A DNA stretch of 64,000 nucleotides, taken from the NCBI RefSeq assembly GCF_000165425.1, contig NW_001798954.1, forward strand, positions 124,001-188,000, given 5' to 3'. Position 1 is the first letter of the stretch, and each line of letters starts with the position of its first letter. Shown here in pieces: positions 14,010-25,486 of this stretch. This DNA comes from Paramecium tetraurelia. Lineage: Eukaryota > Ciliophora > Oligohymenophorea > Peniculida > Parameciidae. The translations under genes and the position numbers were made by a program. The notes below the pieces were generated by a model, which was given only the letters and a program-made list of their open reading frames with translations, did no database searches and had not been told where the DNA came from.

Positions 14010-14240
14010 ATTTTATGCCAAGATACAGGATATGGATACTATATTTTTATTATTTTTGAATATTTACAGTTTTAGAAATTTCGAAAAAGAAAGAATTAAT
14101 GTTGAATTTATGATGCTCATCATTAAATATTAATAATATTTTTTATATATCAAAACTTTAATATTAAAATATATTATATAGTAAATTAATTTAATTCTTG
14201 GTAATTAAGGTGAAAACATTAAATAATTTTTCAAATCTTT

Positions 14241-15332
14241 ATGAGCAATAATTTATTCAACGTACTCAACCTCTCCGACACCGAAGAAGTCCCAGAATAA
14301 TAATAGAAAAAGTCTAAGAAAAATAATAACAACAAGGAATAGGTTATACCAGTTGAGTAGGTATAAAAAGAAAATACCAAACATGCTAATCCCGCTCCTA
14401 AACAAAAAGGCGTTCCTGCTGAGCCACACCCTAAGGATAGATAGTCTGGCACTGGAAGAGGCAAAGAACAACGAAAAGAGGGCGGAGGCAGAAACAATTG
14501 GGGAAATTACAAGGATGACCTTAAAGAAGAAAAATATACTGCAAAAGAGAAAAAGCCTTAGGATGCACCAAGAGAAGAATAAAATGAATAAACAACCCAA
14601 CCAGTTCAACCTCCTGCCCCTGAAAAGACTCTTGCCGATTATTACTAATAAAGAGGAGCTGTAATCATATTTAATATAAATTCAGAATGTTGAAGACGTC
14701 CTCAAGAAGACTGAGGCCAAACCATAAGTGACCAAGGAAATTGACGAAGAGGCATTGAGAAAGGATAAGCTTTTTGTCATGAAAACAAGAGAAGACGAAA
14801 AAAAACAATAAGAACAAAAGTAGAAAAAAACAAGACAATAATAACCATATAGAAGTGAATTAAACAAAGAAGCTGCTGAATATTTGGGATTCACAAATCA
14901 AACATAAGAGCCTGAAAGAAAGAATGAAAGAAGAGGAGAAAGAAGATAATAAGATAAATAAGAACCAGTTTAAGAATAATAATAATAAAGTGAAACATAA
15001 GCTTAAGAAGAAAAAGGAGAAAGAAAGGAAAGAGGAGATAGACAAGGAGATAGATAAGACAGAGGTGATAGACAAGGAAATAGAGGAGATAGATAAGACA
15101 GAGGAGACAGATAAAATAAAGGATACAAAGGAGATAGATAAGATAGACCATAACATGATAGATAAAATAGAGATAACAACACAAGAGATTAAAGAAGAGG
15201 AGATAACCACAGAAAGGGAGATGATAATAGATAAGATAAAAGACCTCAATAAAGATAATAAGTATTGACACTTATTTATTATTTTAGGAATAAGGAATTC
15301 AATTGGATGACAAGGATTTCCCATCTTTATGA
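14241..15332 (+). CDS. SERBP1/Stm1-like ribosome- and mRNA-binding protein
   Basis: A 346-residue disordered RNA-binding protein of the HABP4/SERBP1 (PAI-RBP1) family, whose members sit on idle ribosomes and protect them. The family hallmark HPKDRQSGTGRG...GGGRNNWGNYKDDL lies near residue 55-90, and the end DDKDFPSL is also characteristic. Between them is a long Arg/Gln/Asp tract with GDRQ or GDRQDRG repeated about ten times, in place of the RGG boxes of animal homologues. Introns 14661-14685 and 15262-15287. All Gln in the repeat are TAA or TAG apart from a few CAA, so under the standard code the gene would look destroyed. Confidence 0.87.
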
Positions 15333-15424
15333 GTATGATGAGTATTATATATATGTCATTATTTAAAATATTTATAAATTGAAATGCGGATTAAAGATTA
15401 ATTATATATATATGTGCATATAAA

Positions 15425-16398
15425 TCATGATTATTTAACTAATAGTCTATGAGATGATGAAATGACTTTGCCTTTAAGTAATCTCTTTGAAGGTGCAGTG
15501 CTTGGTCTTGAAAGTGGTTTAATTGCTTGGCGATCTGATTTGATACTAAATAGATTAAATTTTCTTTATAATTATTCATCAACAATTTAGTTTAGAGTGA
15601 ATTTCTTATTGATCCAATTATTATCAGAGGGCTGAACCATGAGTTTGATAGGCATTTATGAGTAATACATTTTAGGCTGCGGTGTGCTGAACTTCTTGAA
15701 TTCACTAAAATATAATAGTTGAAAAAATAAACATCAATTAGTAAGGAGGGATGAATTAAGACACCAAGTTTTTTTTCCATTAAACTTTTTTGAGACAAAT
15801 TTCTTTTTTTCTTTTAGGCTCATTAGAATAATTGCGTTAACTATTAAGATACGTATTTCTTGCTAATGTTTCATCATCATTATGTGCAACGTCCCAATTA
15901 TTACTGAGTTTGGAGATTTGAAGCCATTTTTCATAATTGAGTAGCTATTGAAAAACATTGGATCTAATTTCGAAATCGTTTTTGAGATTGTGGATGTATT
16001 GCAAAGTCTTTTGTAAGGTCCATTTGAATCTAGGAGTAAGATTTGGAGAGAATACTTGCGCATTAAAAATACGACAACAACAAAGACTGAGCGATTTAAT
16101 GCTCTAATAGAATGGACTAAAACAGCTTCTCCTGCTTCGAGGGTATCGTTTATAAAGGCGTAGCAGCGGAGATGATCGAATGCGAATTGGGTTTCACTTT
16201 CCAACCACTAATAAGACATATATTCAATGCCGATGGATTCCCAATGATTAGGAATGTGTTTGGCAGCACAATTAATTATCTTGGTTATCTTGTTAGTCAC
16301 CAAGAACTCTAGATCCTCATGTTTTAGATCACATTTACATGGGCTGCACCCTAATCGCCAAGGTAAAGACCATCAATGATACGGGTGGGCAATTACAT
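15425..16398 (-). CDS. Dual-specificity-phosphatase-like protein with Ser at the catalytic Cys
   Basis: A 298-residue protein whose first half is a DSP fold: TRIIDGLYLGDQGAAH, DLEFLVTNKITKIINCAAK, PNHWESIGIEYM, and the helix pair after the P-loop, LMRKFKWTLQKTLQYIHN. The P-loop reads VHSIRALNRS, so the nucleophilic Cys of HCxxxxxRS is Ser while Arg is kept; this points to a pseudophosphatase that binds phospho-proteins. Introns 16316-16338 (GAG acceptor), 16030-16055 and 15705-15732 (GTT donor); the first and last are inferred from frame and homology. A basic Ser-rich tail follows the domain. Its start is 21 bp from the divergent start at 16420. Confidence 0.78.
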
Positions 16399-16419
16399 TA
16401 AAATATATATTTATTATAT

Positions 16420-17136
16420 ATGCTCTAGGAAAGCGTGCTCAAGTTGAATCAGCTCTTGTAGCAATATAGTTAGTCTAATATGAATGATGCATCAGAACTT
16501 CTTACTCTGGAATAGCAATTACAAGTAAGACAGTTGGTAAGGGTGCTTTTAGCATACAACCTCAGAGTTTCATGCGCTCAAGGTTTCATACGAGAAGTAC
16601 CACGAGATTTGGAGAGAGCTTCTGTTACAGAATGAGTGTAGACCCACCGATCCCATTGTGATTCGTTAAGCTGGGTCAGGAAAGAAGAGTCTCCTCAAAT
16701 TATAACTTAGTTCCCCTATCGACCCTCTACTGTATCCAAGCATATAATAACAAGTGCCACGGTTTAACATCTTAATGCTATATCAATTAAAGAGTTGGAC
16801 ACATTAGCCAAATTGATTGAAAGTGAGCCATATTTTCAAACTCCGACTTTTGTCACTGACTCTGAGATCTAGCTCGATCGATTGATAGAAATGCATAGGA
16901 ATCAAACCAACAAGGAAACCTCACCAATATGCTCATGGATCATAGATTACTGGTCTTGTATTGAAAGATTTACAAGGATATTCGATCAATACATCAATCT
17001 TATTGGCAAGTATGAAGCCAAACTCTAAAATTCTATCAAAACCTCTTCAGAATTAAGCATTCAGAAGCAACTGAGTAACATCACTATTTATTCTAGAACT
17101 GTCATCCGGCGAAATCAAAAAGAAAAGTATCTCTGA
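16420..17136 (+). CDS. Hypothetical helical protein
   Basis: A 221-residue prediction with introns at 16525-16552 and 16732-16754 (the second ends AAG and is inferred from frame). The sequence is alpha-helical in character, for example EFHALKVSYEKYHEIWRELL and HLNAISIKELDTLAKLIES, with a Trp/Cys-containing middle CSWIIDYWSCIERF. No family recognised. A later ATG at 16480 would also work and would give more room for a promoter, since the first ATG lies only 21 bp from the divergent phosphatase-like gene. Confidence 0.62.
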
Positions 17137-17269
17137 TAGAGACTTGAATCCCTAAAAGGATTCTTGCATACAATGTTGTTAATTCTGATGAAACAACACA
17201 AATTTCAAATTATGAGTAGGTGTATGTATGTATCTATACAATATTAATATTCAACTATTAAAATTAATT

Positions 17270-18391
17270 ATGAAACAGAATAATTGTAAAATAAAGGACA
17301 TATATTCTGAAAAACTCATACAGCCTCTCTACGATTTCCAAAAATACCATCTCAAAGTAACTTTCAATATCAATCTACTCTAGAATCCTAATAAATAGAC
17401 CCCTCCTCACAAACCTTTAGATAAATAGATTGCGAATAAAACTGTCTCTCAATTTTATAACCAACAAGCCTTTCTATAAAAACATAAGACCAACCAGCAA
17501 CTTCTGCTTTAAATCCTTTAGCCATCTTAACATAAATTGCATAAAAAGGAATATCCTAAAATCGTTGTTGATCAAAAAAATATTAGCGAATAAAACACTT
17601 GCAAAGTTATTAAAATTAATAGTTAACCATTAGTCGATGATAGAAAAAAGTAAGAAAAAGACAATAGAAAATAAATAAGTGAAGTAGTTTTAATGTAAAA
17701 ATATCACACTACACGATTGATTGAGCAATAAGATCAAAAGACTAACTCCATTCTCAATAAATTGACAAATAATAAATTTAATAAAAGCAGATACAGCAAT
17801 CTCAACTTTCTGTAATCAATAAATAAATACTCCAAATTCATAATATTTGTAATACAAAAATTTGACTTGTTTGGTGTCAAACACTCTTCTTCCTTTATTG
17901 GGAAAAATCCTCCAACATATTAGTGCTCATTCTATTCAGACCAAAAGTTGCTATACAAAAGCAAACCTTTTGAATATAATGAATTTCTAGAATCTATTAT
18001 AGGATTTCAGTGTTAAGAATTTACATCCATCTATGTTGTGATTGAAAAGATTAAACAAAATGAATAAGTAATATCTTTCATTATTGATAATTAGTTTTAA
18101 GTCGGATAGGTTATCTATATTGAAAGTTATTCTCATATTACAAATACACCTCTGAAGGAGAATATAATCATCAAGGTTAGTGATGAGATAGACGGTGAAA
18201 TAAAGAAGACTATATCTGATGAATAAGTTACAGTTGGAATATTACAATACAAAGTATTATAATTATGCCAGCAAAACAATTAAAACAAGTTGTAAGTTCC
18301 TTAAGCTTCTTATGCGATACAAATTTAACAGTCAACTCCTCGACATTCTGCAACCTAGATTGAAAACAATGTTTCTACATAATTAAAATGA
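17270..18391 (+). CDS. Hypothetical protein, Gln/Lys-rich N-terminus
   Basis: One continuous 373-codon frame starting MKQNNCKIKDIYSEKL, with no in-frame TGA and dozens of TAA/TAG codons read as Gln. The middle has a more globular look (FIIFVQKFDLFGVKHS, FEYNEFLESIIGFQC), followed by VISFIIDNQFQVGQV and KVSDEIDGEIKKTISDE. No domain recognised. The regular composition over more than 1.1 kb makes a chance frame unlikely. Confidence 0.65.
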
Positions 18392-18638
18392 TTATTAAGT
18401 TTTATTCAACTAGTTACATTTTTCAAATAATATAATATTATTAGAATATTCTATTCATTTAAATTTTAGATGGAACAAATAATATATGTTATAATATTAT
18501 CATAATTGGATTATGATATAGTGAATATGAGAATTAAATAGCAGAATGTATTCATCATTTAAATTTATAAACCAAAATTGTGAAACTATTCATACTAAAG
18601 ATATCTTCAGAATGAGACTAAGTAATTATTTAAATAAA

Positions 18639-19315
18639 TCAAGGCAGTTTATTAAATTCCACCGTCGTTGTAAGTTCCTGGAGCTCTCTACTATATGAGG
18701 AATATTTTGGATTTAGTTAGCTTTTAGGAAATATGACTTCGGGGGGTAGAGGTTGACTCTATGGAATTCGTTTCTTTTGTCTTGATCTTTTGAGTATTTT
18801 GTCGACGGGGCTATTTTTAACTTCGAAATTGGTTTCTTATCTTTCAGGCAACAGGAAGAACTTAGCAGTGGATTGAGGAGAAAATCTAAATTTTTCTTTG
18901 CGACTGCTTGGCAAAGCTTTGGCTCTGAATTAATATTATGCTCTTTCTGTTTGAGGGCACTGTATTGATTCAGATTTTTGTTATCTTGTCGATTCCATAG
19001 ATTTAAGCAAATATCTACGCTGACTGTAAGTTCCAAATCTTCCATCATCGTTGACTACTCCGATTTGTTTTACGGAGAATGTCAATTTCTCATAATTTTC
19101 CTTACTCAATTGAAGATTATTAAGGAGCTCCCTCTGCTTGTTCAGATACTCCTATCTACGCTTGATGTAATTCATGTACTCGAAAGGACTTTGGACCTTG
19201 ACCACACGAGCATTGAGTCTAAGAATTCAATCATTTGAAATTACTCTTGGGTATTGTATAATACTTTGGGATGCACCTTTGAGAGGAGAGTCGGCTGCTT
19301 GATTTTTGATGACAT
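18639..19315 (-). CDS. Hypothetical basic protein
   Basis: A 216-residue prediction from MSSKIKQPTLLSKVHP with one intron at 19219-19244. It has a charged helix (EYMNYIKRRQEYLNKQREL) and a Ser/Pro/Lys-rich tail (FEVKNSPVDKILKRSRQK). Unknown family. Its start is 18 bp downstream of the stop of the next minus-strand gene. Confidence 0.62.
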
Positions 19316-19333
19316 TAATTATTAATTTATAAA

Positions 19334-19858
19334 TCACACAGCCATAGAGTAATTATTTAGTTTGTAAAGATGTTAATTCTTAGCAGATTTGATCAAATTG
19401 TCTACTTGAATGTACAAAGGACTTTTGGGGATCTTGGGAGATATCAAGGTTATATTTTTTGATTCTCGAAGGACTGAACCTCTGATTAAAAATAAAACAT
19501 AATACTCAGTGCGAAGTCTCGTTGTGCCATTCTTGCTTTGCGATCTGGATTTATATAATGAAGTGTTGTTGGATCGATTTTCATTGACTGATGGTTGCTT
19601 TTTGGGTTTCAGCAGTCGTATCAATAATGTTTTGCTGGTCTTGGGCACAGTACGTTCAGTTTCCATTGATTTATTGCGGATGGGTTTGCATAAATTGTAT
19701 AATCCAATGTTTCTCAAGGAATCCAATGAATCATCATCTGAAAAATCATTCCCTTCTCTTTCAAATACATAATTATGGTTATGACGACTCTTTGCAAATC
19801 GCTTCTCTATTTCCTACTTGAACTCGATTGTTTGTAATCTCACAAGCTCTTCAGACAT
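19334..19858 (-). CDS. Hypothetical basic protein
   Basis: A 166-residue prediction from MSEELVRLQTIEFKQEIE, with an acidic patch FSDDDSLDSL and then Lys/Arg/Ser-rich sequence. The likely intron 19482-19505 (24 nt, CAG acceptor) is a multiple of three without TGA, so it cannot be proved from frame. Gene order, spacing and composition resemble the gene directly downstream, but no sequence kinship was seen. Confidence 0.58.
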
Positions 19859-20375
19859 AATATATCGTTAGAATTTTAATTAAATTAATATCAAATCGAG
19901 TGACCCCATAGACATCTCTCTATCACATACATAAGTTAAATCATATTAGTTAGGACAGGAAAGAAGAAGAGAGAGAGTAAGAGAATAGAAGGAGTATCAA
20001 TTTCTATAACTATTGCATTTATAAAAGTTCAACATTTTCACTAATTTTATGGAATATCATAGTCCTTGCTATTCGATTACTCTAATATACATTAATATAC
20101 TCTGATTGTGATCTCTTTAGAAATGTGTAAATGAAATTGAATGAATTTTTAAAGATAATAAAATAAGGATCATTCTTATGTTAAATATAATATGAAGTTG
20201 GAATAACTTAAAAAAATATATAATTTTTAAACACTATTGGATGCTATTTAATTATACAAAAATATGTGTACACAGTGATTAATTAAAGAATCTATACATA
20301 TTTGAATAATGCGTCAAATATTTCCATACATTTAGGCTAATAAGATTTATTTAATTTGTTTGACCAAATATTTTA
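19859..20375. other. Divergent intergenic region
   Basis: Separates the minus-strand gene starting at 19858 from the SUMO-ligase gene starting at 20376, so it should contain two promoters. AT-rich apart from a GA-rich stretch near 19955-20000. No RNA gene or repeat recognised. Confidence 0.5.
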
Positions 20376-22578
20376 ATGAAAATGATGAAATCATAGTAAT
20401 TGCGAAGAGACTTAGAAGCATTTCAAAAATAGCTGAGATAAGCACTTCCAACAATAATCAATAGAGTGACCAAGGATATAGGATAAATGCTTTATTTTGA
20501 GAAGCTGTTTAAAGATCTAAAGCCAAATTCAGTTTAAGAATTATACTTCCAAAGTCTTCTTAGATTGGATCCCCATATAGCAAGACAATAGCCATAATTA
20601 GATGAGCCAATTCAGAATATAAATGAACTGATACATCTATATTTTGAATAGCAAGCAGAGAAATTATAAGAGATGGTGTTGTTAGAGAAGGAACTCAAAA
20701 TGATGAGAGAATTGGAAGAATTGTAAGTAAGTTAGGAGAGTACACAAATATAAAATTCTTTGATTGAGTTAGAATAATCGAAAGGGATGGATGTGGAAAA
20801 ACAAAACATGGAAGAAGTTTGCAATACAATCAAAAGGAAATATTGGAGATAAGCTTAATCACCAAGTTGTGATTAGTGTTTCTGTGGAAATCAACTACAT
20901 TATAAGTAAATAGTTAAATGTCAATTATGCGAAAAACATTTTCATATTAATTGTCTAGACAAAAGTTATGATGAAAGATATGTCAAACATTTCACATGTC
21001 CAAGATGTACCTTATATCATATGGATTAATTTTGCGAAGTGATCTCAGTCATTATCGAACCATTCTCATTTAAGAAGACAGGGTTGACCAGCACCAAAAC
21101 CGTAAAATTTAAGTCAGATACTAATATGATTGATGTCAGATGTATTAGAATGGATTGTCCTCTGTCAGCAGAAGAAATTACATGGCCAGATCTAGGAGAA
21201 TTACACATTAACAATAAGAAAGTGGCTGAATTTATTCCATTGGCTCAGCAGAGTTGTCAACATAAACGAAAAGATGAGAAATTGATATTCTCGATTCCAT
21301 AAAATGAAGAATGCTCTCTAATGATGAAGGAGACTATTCCTGGTATGGAGTAGAAGAGAAAATATAGAATCCAAGGGGAATAGTTGCATTATGTAGCTGG
21401 TTACAAAACTAAATAATATTCTGGCAAATAGCTTATAGAGAAGATTATAACATCGAGTGAAAATTGGATGAGTGTAGAATAAGCATAGGATTTTATTATA
21501 CTTCAGATGAATTACATATCGTCTACAGGTATTAAGTAAATTAAATAAACTATTTCTTTGTTGTGTTGCTTATGTTCCACTTTGATGGTCACTCCTGTCA
21601 GGGGAATCTATTGCAATCATATTCAATGTTTCTCTCTAGAAAATTACTTATTGATGCTTGAAATGTCAAATCCAAGGAAATGGAGGTGTCCCATTTGTAA
21701 AGCTAAGTTATTCAAATTACAAATCGATGCTTTGCAATATACAATCTTGTAGACCATTAGACAATACAATTTATAGGAGAAGTACTCGGAAATATCGTTC
21801 GATCATATGGGAAATATATTGGATGATCTCATTTAAAAATTTATAGATTTTAATAATTTACCAGAACATGCCAAGACTAGTAGGAATAGAATCTTACAAT
21901 TAGAAACTCTAAGCAATTAAAGAAGGGAATTTGATAATGAGATGGAGGAATCAGAATAATTAAATAATAGACCTCTTAATCCTAATTCAATTGTTATAGA
22001 ATAATATTAAATAATCATGTTGATCCTAATCTTAATTCCATTCACCTTCTCTTTAAGTTCTGACTGCTAATACAGAAGCATCACAGATTGTTTGGAATTA
22101 AATATGCACAATCTAAAATTCAGATGTTCGATCAAAAATAATAGATGCATTGAATAAAGACCTGAGATGAGTCAACCTTAACATTAAGGAACCTTAAAGT
22201 TCCAATACTTAAGTAAGAAGGAGAGATTAGAAGTCTAAAAGAATGCTCAAAAAAGGAGATCTAAATTTATCAAAAATAGATTTCAAGATGAATACTCTGA
22301 ACAAGATTTTGGAACCTCCTTCTCGATATCTAATTCTTATAGTGGAGACCTCTTCGATAACTTCAACGGCGATGGTAGCTATTCGTATTGTATTTAAATT
22401 TGATTCAAACATCTTAGATTACTAAACTTTTGAAGATGAAGAGAGCAGTTTGGAAATTGAATTAGTTCCCAAAAACCCAATTCCAGAAAAGCCCCCCAGT
22501 TTCTCCATAAAGCCCGACTTCAGTACGAGACTAATTGTTGATATTTTTTGTGTAATATTGTATACAATGTATTTATGA
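20376..22578 (+). CDS. SIZ/PIAS-type SUMO E3 ligase
   Basis: Transfers SUMO from UBC9 to nuclear substrates. Order: a helical N-terminus, a PHD-like zinc finger near residue 170-225 (CDQCFCG, CQLCEKHFHINC, CPRC), a PINIT-like middle and the MIZ/SP-RING finger near residue 390-435 (CCLCST, IYCNHIQCFSLENYL, WRCPICKAKL). That layout is typical of plant SIZ1 and yeast Siz proteins. One intron, 22390-22417. The open frame runs on to a total of 724 residues, but after the ligase core it passes through a signal-peptide-like segment (MLILILIPFTFSLSS at 22017) and then an acidic tail. The gene may in truth end near 22015, with a second gene following. Confidence 0.85.
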
Positions 22579-22648
22579 ATGGATTCTATTAGTAATGATA
22601 CATGATATTTGATATATTAATTAAAATTAGATTCTAAATTATATCTAT

Positions 22649-24518
22649 TCAACCATAGTAAATCTTTTATTTTTCCCTTATGTTTTAAACTTGATCCCTT
22701 ATTTCTTGAGGACAAGAGCCGCACTCATCAAGTCCGAAATGATACTTCTACACTTCACAATCAGTAAAGTAGGCAAGCAGTAAGGCATCTGCACTCTGTC
22801 CAAACATATCCATAAATAGAGTGGCTATTGACAATGTAATAAATGCAATAATTGCAAAAGTGTACAATTGAAGTACAAAATCGGTCTACTCCTTGACATA
22901 AATGAATGTTCCAATTGTGGTTATTAGAAATATGAACATTTTGCTGAAATGAGTGAATTGCTCTCCCAATCCTGAAAGAGTTTCAAAATCTGAGTGGTTT
23001 CTTTTGATTACAAAATGAACAGCTTTGCTTGATTCAAAGTAATCTGCTGATGTCATCACGATGTACACAAAAGCATAATTGTTGATGTACATAATGAAAT
23101 TCTCACAAACACAGCATAAACACAAAGAAATCGATGCAAAACAATTCAAAATAAAATTGTGTCTCTTCAATCTGCATCGGTTAAGTGAATCCTATAATCT
23201 TAATTATCAATTTACATATATCAAATTGAATGCTTTTGCTATGCCACTGAAAAAGAAACTGTAAATTGCTTCGGCTGTGATACTTCCATTATGGTATCGC
23301 ACAGCCAATTTGAAACTATCATATAAAAACCCTTTGTTGGAAGATGCATGGAAGTACCAGAGTGTGGCCGTTGAAGCATTTAGGAATCTGGCCAAGGATA
23401 GGATATATTGCATTAACCAAATTAAAGCTAGTACAGTAATCATCAATTTAATTAAAGTATCAAATTTGAGTTGAATCTTTTCAAACGGATAAATTTATGA
23501 ATCTAATGAGTAATCCATTTATTGTTCGGAAAGTACTGCCAATGCACTTGCTATCCATACCAATAGAGTAGACATTACTAAGAAGAAGAACACTATAGGC
23601 ACAATGATGATTGTTTTGTTTTAGTACAAGAATGTGGTTGCCAATTTTACAAGAGATATCATGAACTTCATCTTCCTTAAGTTCCAACACAATGTGAATA
23701 TTGCATATACGCATAGCACTGCAAATGTTATTGATGCTGCTAACATATATGGACTCCATGCATAAGTCGATTTGTCGAAATAAGGAAATAAACTAATTGA
23801 TATTAGAAGAATATGTACTCTAATGGAGATCTCAAGAAATATAGCAAGAAGTATGTACTAAGAAAACCAGTCAAAGAGATATAGACTAATATGAAGACGT
23901 AAACTATGAGGGTAGTGCACAATCCGATCATTATGGTGAAGAAGAAGGCCAACAAAAAGGCAGCTCCTCCACTTAGGGCAATAATTGGCAAATTCGCTCT
24001 TGTGTTTATCAGGGCTTATTGAATTTCGCCAACTAAAATTGCTGGTTGCACTGCATTTTTTAAATTATCGTCGGTTGGTAAACAGATGTTGCCTGAGTAG
24101 GAATCAGATTCATAGACCAAGACTCGCTTCTCTGGATCCGATGGACTTGGATTATTGTGACAGTCATTGATTAATTTATTCGGAGCGCATAACAATAGTT
24201 TATCTTCTTTTTTAGGACATTTTTCAACACAAACTGTTCTATAAAGATATTTCTAAAGCCAAATATAAAGAAGCTCACCTCTTCTGGAGTTACGAAATAA
24301 ATCAACGGAAACTTATTCAAATTTCCTTATCCACATTCTCTTCCCTCAGAATCCACAGGAGTGTAGAGTCTCTCGATATGTTGACTGCTGTAAGTCAGGA
24401 AATAAAAATATCCCAAAGCTCCAATAGACAGTAAAAATAATAAGCAGCAGCAGAGATTAGTACATGATCTATTTTAGTTAGGACCATTTTTTAAATAAAC
24501 AGGAGGAATGTAACTCAT
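22649..24518 (-). CDS. Choline-transporter-like protein (SLC44/CTL family)
   Basis: A 597-residue multi-pass membrane protein. N-terminal RSCTNLCCCLLFLLS with the first membrane helix, then the long Cys-bearing ectodomain (YTPVDSEGRECG, VCVEKCPKK), the core helices including ITVLALIWLMQYILSLARF, and NGSITAEAIYSFFFSGIAK near the C-terminal half, which corresponds to the family's conserved core region. Members export or import choline or ethanolamine. Introns 24253-24278 (GTG donor), 23793-23818 and 23192-23215. Confidence 0.86.
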
Positions 24519-24698
24519 ATTAGTTTATTAAGAGTAAAGTGCTATGACTGTTTCTCCTTACTCTTCTCCCACTTCTGATTTGCGTTGAAACATTAAATTT
24601 AATATTATCTCAAGAATTGTATAAGAATTAAACACAATAAAATTTATATGGAAATGATTGTGATATCCAATACTAATACATTTATTAATATAATATAA

Positions 24699-25431
24699 AT
24701 GCTATTAAGAGAAATAGCCTCATAATTTTGCAGTCAATTTGAAAAGAACATCCAAAAGACAAGAAGGGCTCCACAAGTTGTTAATTAGGTCAAGGCAGAA
24801 GAAACAACAGAGGAAAAAGAATCTGATTACTCATTAAGAAGAATGCCTTTTTATAGATTCCCTGTCGGACTCTAGAAGAATTTGTATTTAATGTTACAAC
24901 TATTTGTGAAGCTATTATTTAACAGGTCCATTAATTTTTCTTGATATGACCTAAATGTAAAGCCCTTATTTCTCTTACCAACTCACTAATGCATTTTGCT
25001 AATTGAATGATGTATACATATTTGGCTTTGCTGGAATAGTAGGTGCTATTGCAGGATGTCATTTTGTATCTGGCAAACCTTTTAATTACTTGGGGTTATA
25101 TAGCTCGAGTTAGTTGATATGTCTTTTAGGCAATAGTGTGTTAATGTACTGCTTATCGCCTTATTTGTTTGGGTTCTACTTCTTGAGCATTCTATCGCAC
25201 TTGATTTGGTACAACAACGCCAAAAGTATCATCGGAGTGCCTAAAACATTCAACAATCTTTATCTCAAGTCTATGGTGTTTTCCTCGCTATTCATATTTG
25301 CAGTACGATTTGTCATAATTTTTTAATAGGCAATAGGCGGAGTCGTGCTCTTGAATTAAGAAATTAAACATATAGAGATCAAAATTGAAGAATTACAAAA
25401 GCTATCAGATTCGCTAAAATCAGGACTATGA
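24699..25431 (+). CDS. Multi-pass membrane protein of unknown family
   Basis: About 243 residues after correction. N-terminal 70 residues are polar; then at least four hydrophobic segments (LYLMLQLFVKLLF, IFGFAGIVGAIAGC, LICLLGNSVLMYCL, MVFSSLFIFAVRFVII) and a short charged C-terminal helix. One base too many near 24926 must be removed to keep frame, after which length divides by three. No family recognised. Confidence 0.62.
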
Positions 25432-25486
25432 AACATGTTAATTAATTAAAAAGAAATAAATATAATTTATATTCATATATATCCTA

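Noticed and set aside
14231-15324. Long minus-strand hydrophobic frames opposite the SERBP1-like gene
   Set aside because: They are the complement of a purine-rich, Arg/Gln/Lys-coding repeat; pyrimidine-rich antisense always translates to Leu/Phe/Ser-rich membrane-like sequence.
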